DNA of 43,291 bases from Ruminococcus sp. Zagget11 (GTDB taxonomy: Bacteria > Bacillota > Clostridia > Oscillospirales > Ruminococcaceae). The notes below the pieces were generated by a model. That model ran no database searches and had not been told where the DNA came from. It saw only the letters and a program-made list of their open reading frames with translations. A program made the translations under genes and the position numbers. Where the stretch lies: contig MSHL01000021.1 of NCBI GenBank assembly GCA_001941135.1, positions 1-43,291 of the forward strand, written 5' to 3'. Shown one piece after another: positions 8,731 to 17,177 of this stretch (within the stretch, counting starts at the first letter, position 1; every line of letters begins with the position of its first letter).

Positions 8731-9723
8731 TCAAAACCTCCAGCCCATAGGGACAAAAAGGTCGTTAAAAAGGTTTATTGCAAATCCGTCCGACATGCCA
8801 GAAATATAGTCGCACACCGCCCGTTCCTTTGAAAAGCGGTACATGATATCCTTATATTCCGCAGGCAGCTTGTCGGGATTTTTTATAAAATAACAGTAAA
8901 GCTTTTCAATAAGCTGCTTTGCCTTATATTCCTCGGATTTTGCAACGGAGTTGCGATAAACGTTTTCAAACATAAAATTCATCAGTGTATCATGGGCTGC
9001 CTTAACCTCCGGCGACATATGTATATTTTCCGCGCCGCCCGCTATTACCGATGAAATCATGGTGCTTATTCTCTCGCTTTTGCTGTTTCCCACAACCTCC
9101 GTAGCTTCCCTTGGCAGATCGCTTTCCTTTATAACTCCCGCTCTTACAGAGTCGTCAATATCGTGATTAATATATGCAATGGTGTCCGCCAGCCGAACAA
9201 TATATCCCTCTCTTGTGGCGGCAATCTTATTGGTATGGCAGGCTATACCGTTTTTCACTTCATAGGTAAGGTTAAGTCCTTTGCCGTTCTTTTCTATGTA
9301 ATCCACAACCCTTACACCCTGTATATAGTGTGTAAAGCCCTGCGGCGATATTTCATTCAGAACAGCCTCTCCCGCATGGCCAAAGGGTGTATGACCCAGA
9401 TCGTGACCCAGTGCAATAGCCTCGGTTAAATCCTCATTAAGCCTTAAAGCACGCGCCATAGTACGCGCGATTTGTGATACCTCTAAGGAATGTGTAAGAC
9501 GCGTTCGATAATGATCCCCCACGGGCGCTAAAAACACCTGTGTTTTGTGTTTAAGCCGTCTGAAAGCATTGCAGTGCAGAATCCTGTCCCTGTCCCGCTG
9601 AAAGCAGGTTCTTATGGAACAAGGTTCTTCGGGTATCTTACGCTTGCCGCCCACAGATGAAAGGCAGGCATACTCGCAAAGTATGCTTCTCTCAACGGCC
9701 TCATAGTTTTCACGAATAGTCAC
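8731..9723 (-). CDS. dgt: dGTP triphosphohydrolase (HD domain)
   Basis: This HD-family phosphohydrolase is expected to cleave dNTPs, typically dGTP to deoxyguanosine and triphosphate, and so help set nucleotide pools. The metal-binding His and Asp are seen in RTRLTHSLEVSQIARTMARA and in ALGHDLGHTPFGHAGE. The N-terminus has the family segment EEPCSIRTCFQRDRDRILH, with the expected FRRLKHKTQVF after it. I start at GTG 9723 (MTIRENYE), which AAGGGAG precedes at 8 nt; an earlier in-frame GTG at 9732 abuts that Shine-Dalgarno. It is the first gene of the dgt-dnaG-rpoD group. Confidence 0.93.
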   Translation of the reverse strand: MTIRENYEAVERSILCEYACLSSVGGKRKIPEEPCSIRTCFQRDRDRILHCNAFRRLKHKTQVFLAPVGDHYRTRLTHSLEVSQIARTMARALRLNEDLTEAIALGHDLGHTPFGHAGEAVLNEISPQGFTHYIQGVRVVDYIEKNGKGLNLTYEVKNGIACHTNKIAATREGYIVRLADTIAYINHDIDDSVRAGVIKESDLPREATEVVGNSKSERISTMISSVIAGGAENIHMSPEVKAAHDTLMNFMFENVYRNSVAKSEEYKAKQLIEKLYCYFIKNPDKLPAEYKDIMYRFSKERAVCDYISGMSDGFAINLFNDLFVPMGWRF

Positions 9724-9856
9724 AGCACCCACTCCCTTCAGGTACAGTACAAAACGCCGATAAAGCGCCGATTTCGATCAACGTACATAATACATATACC
9801 GCAAAACGCCCCGTTTTTCCTCTTTTCTCGAAAAAGATTGTAGGATTGCACAAAAA

Positions 9857-10486
9857 TCAGGCAAAGTTTTCGTATATTTCCTCGCTAACCGCAATAACTG
9901 CGCTGCCCCCCGTGATATCGATAAGCTCCGCCTTGAATGCATCTGTATTTTCACTTTTGCACAGCAGAGCAAGGGTAACGTTGTCCGCAAAAATCGTGTC
10001 GGCGGTTTTTACACCGAATTTGGACGCTGTCCGCTCTATAACCGAATAATAGCTGTAATTTGCCGTAACCTCAAGTCGGCGGCAAGGGCACATATTCATT
10101 CTCTCCGCAGCATCAACCGCAAGCTTTGCGGCATGGGAGTAAGTGCGGACAAGTCCCCCGCCCCCAAGAAGTATTCCCCCGAAATACCGTGTCACCACAC
10201 AGCAAACGTCGGTAAGCCCTTCTTTCCGCAATACCTCCAGCACGGGAACTCCCGCTGTTCCTTGAGGTTCGCCGTCGTCGGAATATCGAGTAATATTTCC
10301 CTGCCTTAAAGCATAGGCATATACATTGTGCTTTGCCTTTCTGTGGCGTGCTTTTATGGAATTAATAAAAGCCACCGCTTCCTCATCCGTGGACACAGGC
10401 GCTATGTAACCGATAAATTCCGATTTCTTTTCAATAAAGCTGTCCTCCGCCGCAGCGGCTACAGTACAGTAGCTTCCACCTGCCAT
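9857..10486 (-). CDS. YigZ/IMPACT family protein (UPF0029)
   Basis: This is a YigZ-type protein of 209 residues. The N-terminal UPF0029 (IMPACT) domain shows the conserved SEFIGYIAPV, HNVYAYAL, SDDGEPQGTAGVPVL and VTRYFGGILLGGGGLVR segments. A ferredoxin-like C-terminal domain (DUF1949) follows from about residue 135. Relatives bind nucleic acid and are linked to translation control in eukaryotes, but the bacterial role is not settled. ATG is preceded by AAAGGAG. It follows the rpmE terminator. Confidence 0.9.
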   Translation of the reverse strand: MAGGSYCTVAAAAEDSFIEKKSEFIGYIAPVSTDEEAVAFINSIKARHRKAKHNVYAYALRQGNITRYSDDGEPQGTAGVPVLEVLRKEGLTDVCCVVTRYFGGILLGGGGLVRTYSHAAKLAVDAAERMNMCPCRRLEVTANYSYYSVIERTASKFGVKTADTIFADNVTLALLCKSENTDAFKAELIDITGGSAVIAVSEEIYENFA

Positions 10487-10512
10487 ATTTGTTGCTCCTT
10501 TATATGCAAAAA

Positions 10513-10536
10513 GGTCTGCGCTCTTCTGCGCAGACC
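10513..10536 (-). terminator. Intrinsic terminator after rpmE
   Basis: A perfect 9-bp GC-rich stem (GGTCTGCGC with its complement) and a 6-nt loop are followed on the minus strand by TTTTTGCAT. It lies 7 nt after the rpmE stop codon. Confidence 0.9.
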
Positions 10537-10542
10537 CTCGGA

Positions 10543-10746
10543 TTACTTATCCATACCGAAACGCTTCTTAAATCTGTCAACACGTCCGCCTGTATCAACA
10601 AGCTTCTGCTTGCCTGTGTAGAACGGATGACACTTTGAGCAAATTTCAACACGAATATTTTCCTTGGTGGAACGGGTGTGTATTACATTACCGCACGCAC
10701 AAGTAATGGTAGTTTCGGTGTACTTAGGGTGGATTCCCTCTTTCAT
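10543..10746 (-). CDS. rpmE: 50S ribosomal protein L31, zinc-binding (C+) type
   Basis: This large-subunit protein contributes to the bridge between ribosomal subunits. It is 67 residues long. The start MKEGIHPKY is typical, and the Cys set C16, C18, C36 and C39 marks the zinc-containing C+ form, which zinc-responsive systems elsewhere replace with a C- paralogue. I chose ATG 10746, 8 nt after AGAGAGG; the in-frame GTG at 10755 overlaps that site. It has its own promoter, a 100-nt structured leader and a terminator, so it is monocistronic. Confidence 0.96.
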   Translation of the reverse strand: MKEGIHPKYTETTITCACGNVIHTRSTKENIRVEICSKCHPFYTGKQKLVDTGGRVDRFKKRFGMDK

Positions 10747-10850
10747 GATCGGCACCTCTCTTTCCTAAGAATAATGTGATATACATATGACGTACATAGC
10801 AGCCCATCACATTACCTCGGACAGTAGTGCTACGGAATAATCATTCACAG
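10747..10850 (-). promoter_or_regulatory. Structured 5' leader of rpmE (candidate L31 autoregulatory element)
   Basis: Between the predicted start point (about 10850) and the ATG are 104 nt of untranslated leader. It contains a perfect 8-bp stem, AATGTGAT with ATCACATT, closing a 25-nt loop region and ending about 16 nt before the Shine-Dalgarno. L31 leaders that bind the protein are known in several phyla. Whether this one matches a known motif needs a covariance-model search. Confidence 0.45.
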
Positions 10851-10856
10851 TGATAT

Positions 10857-10885
10857 ATTATATCATATTTATTATTATTTTGCAA
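10857..10885 (-). promoter_or_regulatory. Sigma-A promoter of rpmE
   Basis: TTGCAA (10880-10885), a 17-bp AT-rich spacer and a perfect TATAAT (10857-10862) on the minus strand. Confidence 0.75.
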
Positions 10886-10940
10886 TAGTTTTTCAGAAAA
10901 ATATATGAACTTTTCGTAAATTATATCATTGGAGAAGCTG

Positions 10941-12206
10941 TCAGCTGTTCTTCTTTGCGTCCATATTAGTCCTTGCTGTGGCAAGCATAAGCTTTATACG
11001 GTTTTCCTGATTTACCCTTGTAGCACCGGGATCATAGTCGATTGCCACAATATTTGAGTTGGGAAATGACTGCCGCAGCTTTCTTATCATGCCCTTTCCT
11101 ATTATGTGATTTGGCAGACAGCCAAAGGGCTGGGCGCATACTATGTTCTCGACACCGCTGTTTATAAGCTCAACCATTTCGGCAGTAAGCAGCCAGCCCT
11201 CGCCCATCTTATTTGCGGGAGAAATAAAGGGCTGAACATTCTTTTTAGACTCCTCAAAATGTCCGGGAGGCTGGAAACGCGATTCACTGACAACCTTGAT
11301 AATCTTGTTCTGCATACCGATCAAAAATACTTTCAGCGCCGATGAACCGATATACTTTTTGTATCTAACATGATAAAGCTGTGTATCCACTATATGGTGG
11401 TCGCACATAAAAATAATAAAATCCAATAGTCCCGGCACATATACCTCAGCACCCTCGCTTTGCAGGAAAGCCTCAAGGTTATTATTTCCCAAGGGTGCAT
11501 ATTTGATGTATATTTCGCCAACTATCCCCACCTTTATCTTGTCACTATCGGGCTTATAGGGTATAGCCTCGTAATCCGCCACAATTTCCTTGGAAACCTT
11601 TGAAAATGATGCCAAGCTGAATTTCATATCAACAAGCTTATTTGTCCACTTTTCCGTTACCGCCTCGGTATCACCCTTGTTGATTTCATAGGGACGCACC
11701 TGATTGGCAAGGAGCATCATTAAATCCGCATAGCAAATTGCCGAAACAAGCTCTACAACCAGCGGAACGCTTAGGCTAAATCCGGGATTTTTCTCCATAT
11801 TGGAAAGATTAAGGGAAATAACGGGGATCTGCTCCATGTGGTTTTTCTTTAATGCCTTTCGGAGAAGATTGATATAGTTTGAAGCCCTGCATCCGCCGCC
11901 CGTCTGGGTGATCATAAGCGCCGTTTTATTAAGGTCGTACTTCCCTGATTTAAGCGCATCCATAAATTGACCTATTACAAGCAGCGCAGGGTAACAGGTA
12001 TCGTTATGAACACAGCTTAAGCCCTCATCGACAATCCTTCTTCCGGTAGTTGTCAATAGCTCCATTTTGTAACCGTGATTATTGAATATTCTCTCCAAAA
12101 AAGTAAAATGCAGGGGCAGCATTTGAGGAATGAGAATTGTGTATTCCTTTCGCATTTCCTCCGTGAACAGAAGTCTGCCCTGCTCATTGTATACAAGCTC
12201 TGCCAT
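10941..12206 (-). CDS. 2-hydroxyacyl-CoA dehydratase/activator-related protein (stand-alone C-terminal module)
   Basis: This 421-residue protein resembles the C-terminal part of the very large CoA-substrate-specific enzyme activase proteins (2-hydroxyglutaryl-CoA dehydratase activator superfamily). Shared signals are a Cys-containing segment GLSCVHNDTCYPALLVIGQ at about residues 62-80, TQTGGGCRASNY, and near the C-terminus the Cys motif ENIVCAQPFGCLPNHI. These Cys are plausible [4Fe-4S] ligands. The ASKHA ATPase half expected in full-length members is absent, and no activase gene is adjacent. The reaction cannot be assigned. It is 15 nt downstream of the SUKH-3-like gene and probably cotranscribed with it. 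Confidence 0.75.
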   Translation of the reverse strand: MAELVYNEQGRLLFTEEMRKEYTILIPQMLPLHFTFLERIFNNHGYKMELLTTTGRRIVDEGLSCVHNDTCYPALLVIGQFMDALKSGKYDLNKTALMITQTGGGCRASNYINLLRKALKKNHMEQIPVISLNLSNMEKNPGFSLSVPLVVELVSAICYADLMMLLANQVRPYEINKGDTEAVTEKWTNKLVDMKFSLASFSKVSKEIVADYEAIPYKPDSDKIKVGIVGEIYIKYAPLGNNNLEAFLQSEGAEVYVPGLLDFIIFMCDHHIVDTQLYHVRYKKYIGSSALKVFLIGMQNKIIKVVSESRFQPPGHFEESKKNVQPFISPANKMGEGWLLTAEMVELINSGVENIVCAQPFGCLPNHIIGKGMIRKLRQSFPNSNIVAIDYDPGATRVNQENRIKLMLATARTNMDAKKNS

Positions 12207-12221
12207 AAAAATAAATCATCC

Positions 12222-12716
12222 TCAATTCAATATTTTTTCAGGGGAATAAACATTATTCTCCGCAAAATTATTAAGAAAATCGACCCATGTTTCGCCGCCC
12301 GCAAAAACGTTATCGCCTATTATATAAACTCGTCCGCTTTCACCGTAGGCTATATAATCGTCGTTAATAAGTCCCAGCGGCACAATTTTGTCCTCCACAG
12401 CATTGCCAAGCTTTTCAAAAAGCGGGTACGCATCATATATATTTTCGGGACAAACGATAAATGTATTTTCCAAAAAGGCATTTTTTGTGGGTGTAAAAAC
12501 CCCATCGGAAAGCACGCCTCGTTTACCTACATTTATCATATAGAAATCTGTAATAATTTCACGCAGTGAGTTATCAACACGATAACCCTCCTCCTCATAA
12601 AACGCAAACGGCTCACTCATAAATTCATCGGTAATAAACAAACGCTCCTTGCCATAGCCGCACTCGGTTATAACCGACAGCGCTTTATCTGTAATGCCTT
12701 GTAGCTCCAAAGCCAT
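12222..12716 (-). CDS. SUKH-3-like protein (immunity-protein fold)
   Basis: This 164-residue protein resembles SUKH-3 proteins of the SMI1/KNR4 superfamily, mostly immunity proteins that neutralise secreted polymorphic toxins. Visible family-like features are an N-terminal acidic helix (FMSEPFAFYEEEGYRV), a central LGNAVEDKIVPLGLI strand where SUKH-3 proteins carry a G..YPIG-type motif, then ESGRVYIIGDNVFAGG and a terminal helix WVDFLNNF. No toxin gene is beside it, so it is orphan here. Starts GTG 12719 and ATG 12716 are both close to GAAAGG, so the exact start is uncertain. Assignment is by pattern only. Confidence 0.6.
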   Translation of the reverse strand: MALELQGITDKALSVITECGYGKERLFITDEFMSEPFAFYEEEGYRVDNSLREIITDFYMINVGKRGVLSDGVFTPTKNAFLENTFIVCPENIYDAYPLFEKLGNAVEDKIVPLGLINDDYIAYGESGRVYIIGDNVFAGGETWVDFLNNFAENNVYSPEKILN

Positions 12717-12774
12717 CACCCTTTCAAAAAAACAATGCCTAAACAGGCAGTAAATAATATGCTATACAACTACT

Positions 12775-12803
12775 ATTATACCTCATAAAAAGCATTATGT
12801 CAA
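12775..12803 (-). promoter_or_regulatory. Consensus sigma-A promoter upstream of the SUKH-3-like gene
   Basis: Perfect TTGACA (12798-12803), a 17-bp spacer and perfect TATAAT (12775-12780) on the minus strand, about 60 nt before the start codon. Confidence 0.8.
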
Positions 12804-12870
12804 CCGTTAACGCGAATTTTCGTGGTACAACTTATTAACAGTAATTTCCTTATTTCCTACATAAAACAGC

Positions 12871-12912
12871 AAGCCCGCCAAGGCACTGCATCTGCAGTAT
12901 CAGGGCGGGCTT
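12871..12912 (-). terminator. Intrinsic terminator after tRNA-Ser
   Basis: A 9-bp stem (AAGCCCGCC with GGCGGGCTT) closes a loop with an inner CTGCA/TGCAG pairing and is followed by a T-rich stretch (CTGTTTTAT) on the minus strand, directly after the tRNA's CCA end. Confidence 0.8.
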
Positions 12913-12916
12913 TATG

Positions 12917-13005
12917 TGGCGGAGACGGTGGGATTCGAACCCACGGTACCATAAGGTACAACTGATTTCGAGTCAGTCCCGTTATGACCACTTCGATACG
13001 TCTCC
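12917..13005 (-). tRNA. tRNA-Ser(CGA)
   Basis: This is a class II tRNA of 89 nt including the encoded CCA. The acceptor stem GGAGACG pairs with CGTCTCC. The anticodon loop CTCGAAA places CGA at 34-36 (plus-strand positions 12968-12970). A long variable arm (GTACC with GGTAC) follows, and the T-loop is GTTCGAATC. It reads UCG codons. It has its own promoter and terminator. Confidence 0.97.
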
Positions 13006-13061
13006 AAATAATGACGGAACATTCATTCCGCTCATACCGACACTTATTGTCTAACCATGAT

Positions 13062-13090
13062 ATTATATCATAATAATTACATAAAATCAA
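13062..13090 (-). promoter_or_regulatory. Sigma-A promoter of tRNA-Ser
   Basis: TTGATT (13085-13090), a 17-bp spacer and TATAAT (13062-13067) on the minus strand, about 57 nt before the mature tRNA. Confidence 0.7.
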
Positions 13091-13265
13091 GGCTTTTGAA
13101 CAAATTTAATATGTTATTATTAAAATTATAACATTTCTTTGCTATTAGTATCGGTAAATGCAATCAAAATTCAATAAGTGGCGCTAAAAGCAGCTTATAT
13201 CTTTTAACCTATATCCCCCGCCTATTGGGACGGGGACATAGATCGCGGGTTATACTTTATATTTT

Positions 13266-14276
13266 TCAGTCCACTGCATTAAGCAGTCCTCTCTCACTCT
13301 CATGCTTTTTCGGTCTGCCCATCAAGTCGGAAATAACGCCCTCTGCAGACTTTCCGTTGTACAAAACATCATAACACTTTTCGGTAATCGGCAAAGTAAT
13401 ACCGCACTTTCTTGACAGCTCATAGGCTGCCTTGGTGCAGAAATAGCCTTCAACCGTTCCAACCTGTTTAACAGCCTCGGCTGGATCCGTACCCTTACCG
13501 ATAAGAATACCCGCCCTGCGATTTCTGCTGTGCATACTGGTGCAGGTGACGATTAAATCGCCAATTCCCGTAAGTCCCGCAAAGGTATCAAGCTGTCCGC
13601 CGAGAGCCTCTCCAAGGCGCGCAATTTCAGCTATTCCTCTTGTCATAAGAGCCGCCTTTGTATTATCACCGCAGCCCATACCGTCACATATGCCGGCGCA
13701 AAGGGCAATAATGTTTTTCAGCGCGCCTCCTATTTCACATCCCACCACATCATTATTTGTATACACCCTAAATGTGGAGCTTGACATGATGTTCTGCACA
13801 TATTCCGAATACGCCGTGTTCTTGCAGGCAGCGACTACGGTGGTGGGCATGCCTATGGCAACCTCCTCCGCATGACTGGGACCGCTGAGTACAACGCACT
13901 CTTTTCCCGTTTCCTCGCAAATTACCTGACTCATACGCTTGTATGATCCTGCCTCAAGTCCTTTTCCCGTATTCACCACTATAGTGCTGTCGCTGATATA
14001 TGGAGCAGCTTCGGCGGCAACAGAACGAATGAAATTAACGGGTATTCCGAAAATAACAAGATCCTTACCCTTAACACAGGAAATATCGTCTGTCAAAGCA
14101 ATATTGGGACTGATTTTCACTCCGGGCAGCTTTGCCTTATTCTCACCGTCACGGCGAATATCCTCAAGCTCGCTCTTGAACTTTGACCAGACCGTAACAT
14201 TATTTCCCTCACCCTCAAGCATTACAGCAAGAGCAAGTCCAAATCCGCCCGAACCGAGTATCGTTACATCAACCAT
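13266..14276 (-). CDS. gpsA: NAD(P)-dependent glycerol-3-phosphate dehydrogenase GpsA
   Basis: GpsA reduces dihydroxyacetone phosphate to sn-glycerol 3-phosphate, the backbone for phospholipids. The N-terminal Rossmann nucleotide-binding loop is GSGGFGLALA (residues 8-17). Later signatures include VNTGKGLE, VLSGPSHAEEVA and the catalytic-Lys segment CEIGGALKNIIALCAG. The C-terminal helical domain shows GLTGIGDLIVTCTS, then RNRRAG. The length of 336 residues is standard. ATG is preceded by AAAGGAGAT. It follows plsY at 16 nt, joining two steps of one pathway. Confidence 0.96.
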   Translation of the reverse strand: MVDVTILGSGGFGLALAVMLEGEGNNVTVWSKFKSELEDIRRDGENKAKLPGVKISPNIALTDDISCVKGKDLVIFGIPVNFIRSVAAEAAPYISDSTIVVNTGKGLEAGSYKRMSQVICEETGKECVVLSGPSHAEEVAIGMPTTVVAACKNTAYSEYVQNIMSSSTFRVYTNNDVVGCEIGGALKNIIALCAGICDGMGCGDNTKAALMTRGIAEIARLGEALGGQLDTFAGLTGIGDLIVTCTSMHSRNRRAGILIGKGTDPAEAVKQVGTVEGYFCTKAAYELSRKCGITLPITEKCYDVLYNGKSAEGVISDLMGRPKKHESERGLLNAVD

Positions 14277-14292
14277 TGTAAAATCTCCTTTA

Positions 14293-14997
14293 TTATTTAT
14301 CGTTGGAATTTTCCGCTACTGCGTCCTTTTTCTTTGCACCGAATTTGTTTTCGGTTCCGTTTTTAAGCCGCTTAATGTTCTCGTGGTGCATATAGATAAG
14401 CAGGATAGATGTCAGAACCGTAAGTCCCGTGTGCAGCAGCGAAAGTCCAAGGGACAGATCATAGTGAAAGTAATGAACCAAAAAGGTAAGAATAGGATAA
14501 AAACACGCCGCCGCTATTGACCCTACGGATACATACTTTGTTACAGCAACCACAACCGCAAAAAAAGGTATTACGATACAAAAGGAAACGGGATCTATAA
14601 CAAGGAGTATGGACGAAGCCACAAGCACGCCCTTTCCGCCCTTGAATCCGTAATACAAGGGGAAAATATGACCGAGTATTGCAAAGAAGCCAGAAATATA
14701 TCCCACAGCATAGCTGTCTATAAAACGGCTGTCGGAATAGCTTTCCCCAAGAAGCATGGGAAATACAAGATAGACCGCTATAATCGAGGCTATAACCCCT
14801 TTTGCGAGATCTCCGATAAGGGTAATCAAAGCGGCGGTTTTACCATAGCAGCGCAATGTATTGGTAAGTCCCGCATTTTTGCTGCCATGCTCCCTAATAT
14901 CCTCATGCTTCAGAAGCTTTACAACAATTATTGACGAATTACAGCTGCCCAGCAGATAGGACTCAACGGCAGTTATCAGCAAAGCGATAATTAACAT
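14293..14997 (-). CDS. plsY: Glycerol-3-phosphate acyltransferase PlsY
   Basis: PlsY transfers an acyl group from acyl-phosphate to glycerol 3-phosphate at the membrane, giving lysophosphatidate. The three family signatures are seen: SCNSSIIVVKLL near residue 18, HGSKNAGLTNTLR near 36, and the GFKGGKGVLVASS loop near 118. Several hydrophobic helices surround them. At 234 residues it is slightly longer than usual because of a charged C-terminal tail (KRLKNGTENKFGAKKKD). It lies between der and gpsA on one strand, and the gpsA product feeds it. Confidence 0.95.
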   Translation of the reverse strand: MLIIALLITAVESYLLGSCNSSIIVVKLLKHEDIREHGSKNAGLTNTLRCYGKTAALITLIGDLAKGVIASIIAVYLVFPMLLGESYSDSRFIDSYAVGYISGFFAILGHIFPLYYGFKGGKGVLVASSILLVIDPVSFCIVIPFFAVVVAVTKYVSVGSIAAACFYPILTFLVHYFHYDLSLGLSLLHTGLTVLTSILLIYMHHENIKRLKNGTENKFGAKKKDAVAENSNDK

Positions 14998-15019
14998 TAT
15001 TCACACACATCTCCAAAAA

Positions 15020-16351
15020 TTATTTTACGTCCTTTTTATCCCTCTCTCGTATCTTAAAGCGTATGGGCGTTCCGTTAAGTCCAAATGTCTGCCTTATTTG
15101 ATTTTCCAAATAGCGCTGATAGGAAAAGTGGAATAAATCCGCCCTATTCACGAAAAGCACAAATGTTGGCGGCTTCGCGGAGGGCTGGGTCGCATAGTAT
15201 ATTTTAAGACGTCTGCCCTTATCCGACGGCGGCTGAACCCTCTCGGTGGCATATGCCAGCACGTCGTTCAGCATACCTGTGGAAATGCGCATACAGTTTT
15301 GGTTGTAGACATCGTTTATCATTCCGAAAAGCTTGTCCACACGCTGTCCGGTCTTTGCGGAAATAAACACAAAGGGCACATAGGACATGAAGCTGAAATC
15401 CTTACTCAGCTTTTCCTTGTACTCATTCATGGTATTATCATTTTTCTCAACGGCATCCCACTTATTGACGGCAACAATGCACGCCTTGCCCTGTTCATGG
15501 GCATAGCCCGCAACCTTGGAATCCTGCTCGGTAAATCCCACCAGCGCGTCAATCATTATTATGCACACATTGGCTCTGTCAACAGCCATATATGCACGGA
15601 GAACGCTGTAATGCTCAATTCTCTCCGTTACCTTGGATTTTTTCCGAATACCCGCTGTATCAACAAAAACATATCGTCCGTTTTCATTTTCCACAACGGT
15701 ATCTGTGGCATCTCTCGTTGTTCCCGCAATGTCGGAAACTATTACCCTTTCCTCTCCCGCAATTCTGTTAATCAGCGAGGATTTTCCCACATTGGGCTTG
15801 CCAATGACGGCGACGCGAATACTGTCGTTGTCCTCTTCCTCTTCACTTAACTCCGGCAGATGATTATACACCTCGTCAAGCATATCGCCCGTTCCGTGAC
15901 CGTGTTCAGCCGAAACGGCAATGGGGTCGCCGAGTCCCAAATTATAGAACTCGTAAAGCTCCGGCGGAACAAATCCCACCTTATCGCATTTATTCACGCA
16001 AAGGACTATGGGCTTGCCGCTCTTTTGCAGCATTGTAGCAACCTCATAGTCATCGGCAGTTACACCGCAGCGAATATCGGTGATGAATATAATCACATCA
16101 GCCTTGTCAATTGCTATCTGCGCCTGACTGCGCATCTGTGCAAGGATTATATCATCGGTTCTCGGCTCAATGCCGCCCGTATCCACAAGCATAAATTCTC
16201 TCGCCCGCCACTCGCACTTGGAGTAAATGCGGTCTCTGGTAACTCCGGGAGTATCCTCGACTATCGAAAGTCTTTTACCTATAAGCCTGTTAAAAAGTGT
16301 GGACTTTCCAACGTTGGGACGTCCCACAACCGCCACTATCGGCAGTGACAT
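15020..16351 (-). CDS. der: Ribosome biogenesis GTPase Der (EngA)
   Basis: Der is an essential GTPase of 50S subunit assembly. Its two tandem GTPase domains are visible: the first has GRPNVGKSTLFNRL, VDTGG and NKCD; the second has GKPNVGKSSLINRI, VDTAGIRKKSK and NKWD. A KH-like C-terminal domain follows (VNRADLFHFSYQRYLENQIR). The length of 443 residues matches the family. The start MSLPIVAVVG follows GGAG. It is followed by plsY and gpsA and may be cotranscribed with them. Confidence 0.97.
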   Translation of the reverse strand: MSLPIVAVVGRPNVGKSTLFNRLIGKRLSIVEDTPGVTRDRIYSKCEWRAREFMLVDTGGIEPRTDDIILAQMRSQAQIAIDKADVIIFITDIRCGVTADDYEVATMLQKSGKPIVLCVNKCDKVGFVPPELYEFYNLGLGDPIAVSAEHGHGTGDMLDEVYNHLPELSEEEEDNDSIRVAVIGKPNVGKSSLINRIAGEERVIVSDIAGTTRDATDTVVENENGRYVFVDTAGIRKKSKVTERIEHYSVLRAYMAVDRANVCIIMIDALVGFTEQDSKVAGYAHEQGKACIVAVNKWDAVEKNDNTMNEYKEKLSKDFSFMSYVPFVFISAKTGQRVDKLFGMINDVYNQNCMRISTGMLNDVLAYATERVQPPSDKGRRLKIYYATQPSAKPPTFVLFVNRADLFHFSYQRYLENQIRQTFGLNGTPIRFKIRERDKKDVK

Positions 16352-16388
16352 ATTACCAACTCCATTTATTTATCTCAGCCTTGAAAAA

Positions 16389-16419
16389 AAGCAGAGCAAG
16401 ATATACTCCTACTCTGCTT
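16389..16419 (-). terminator. Intrinsic terminator after rpmF
   Basis: An 8-bp stem, AAGCAGAG with CTCTGCTT, is followed by TTTTTTTC on the minus strand, 11 nt downstream of the rpmF stop. Confidence 0.85.
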
Positions 16420-16429
16420 CAAGACAAGC

Positions 16430-16612
16430 TTACGCTTCTTTCTTGATTACTTCAACGCCCTTGTAATATCCGCAATTCTTGCATACCTTGTGAGGAGCGC
16501 AAAGCTCTCCGCAATGTGAGCATCTTGAAAATGCGGGGGTGTCAAGCTTCCATACAGCAGAGCGTCTTTTGTCACGTCTCGCCTTGGAAACCTTTCTCTT
16601 TGGTACTGCCAT
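16430..16612 (-). CDS. rpmF: 50S ribosomal protein L32
   Basis: This 60-residue large-subunit protein has the typical basic N-terminus MAVPKRKVSKARRDKRR and a zinc ribbon with C31, C34, C44 and C47. It is the usual partner of the YceD (DUF177) gene, which lies immediately upstream, and a terminator follows. Confidence 0.97.
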   Translation of the reverse strand: MAVPKRKVSKARRDKRRSAVWKLDTPAFSRCSHCGELCAPHKVCKNCGYYKGVEVIKKEA

Positions 16613-16633
16613 AGTTTAGCACCTCCTTGCTGA

Positions 16634-17095
16634 TTATCCGATCAAAGGCGCACAGCCACAGTCGGTTACATTTAAATCTGCACCGCACACAGGACACAAA
16701 CCCTTGCAGTCCTCTTTACAGAGCAGTCTTGTCGGCATCTGCAGCAGCAGATCATCTACAGCAAGCTCGTCCAAATCAAGGCTATCGCCCTCGGTAACTA
16801 TATACTCGTCACCATCATCCGAGCTGCTGAGCTCTCTGACAAGGACATACTCCGACTCAAAGCAAAGCTCCTTCTCAAATTCAGCCAAGCATCTGTCACA
16901 CTGAGCATTCAGTGTAAAGGAAACAGAGTAGCTGAGCAAAAGAACACCTGCACGATTTCTGAGAACGCCCTTCACAGTAACAGGACCCTTAAAGCTATAC
17001 CCCTTGACCTGAGCTAATCTTTCGGGAGAAACCTCACAGTCAAACGTCTTAACCTCTCCAACTATTTCATATAGCTGTCTTAAGTTTATAACCAT
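16634..17095 (-). CDS. YceD family protein (DUF177), 23S rRNA accumulation protein
   Basis: The DUF177/YceD family is conserved next to rpmF and is linked to 23S rRNA accumulation in E. coli and plants. The protein has the family Cys pair in the middle (CDRCLAEFEKEL) and a C-terminal CKEDCKGLCPVCGADLN segment, probably a zinc site. I start at ATG 17095 (MVINLRQLYE), 6 nt after AGGAG; an upstream in-frame GTG at 17116 has no Shine-Dalgarno. The length of 153 residues fits. It is 21 nt before rpmF. Confidence 0.9.
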   Translation of the reverse strand: MVINLRQLYEIVGEVKTFDCEVSPERLAQVKGYSFKGPVTVKGVLRNRAGVLLLSYSVSFTLNAQCDRCLAEFEKELCFESEYVLVRELSSSDDGDEYIVTEGDSLDLDELAVDDLLLQMPTRLLCKEDCKGLCPVCGADLNVTDCGCAPLIG

Positions 17096-17177
17096 AATAT
17101 GCTCCTGTACCAACACACAAACTTTGTTATATCACGAAAATCATGTCGTGTCAATAGCCTGCGGCTAATTTTTTTAA

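Noticed and set aside
12720-12750. TGCCT/AGGCA hairpin as a regulatory element of the SUKH-like gene
   Set aside because: The stem is only five base pairs and has no further support.
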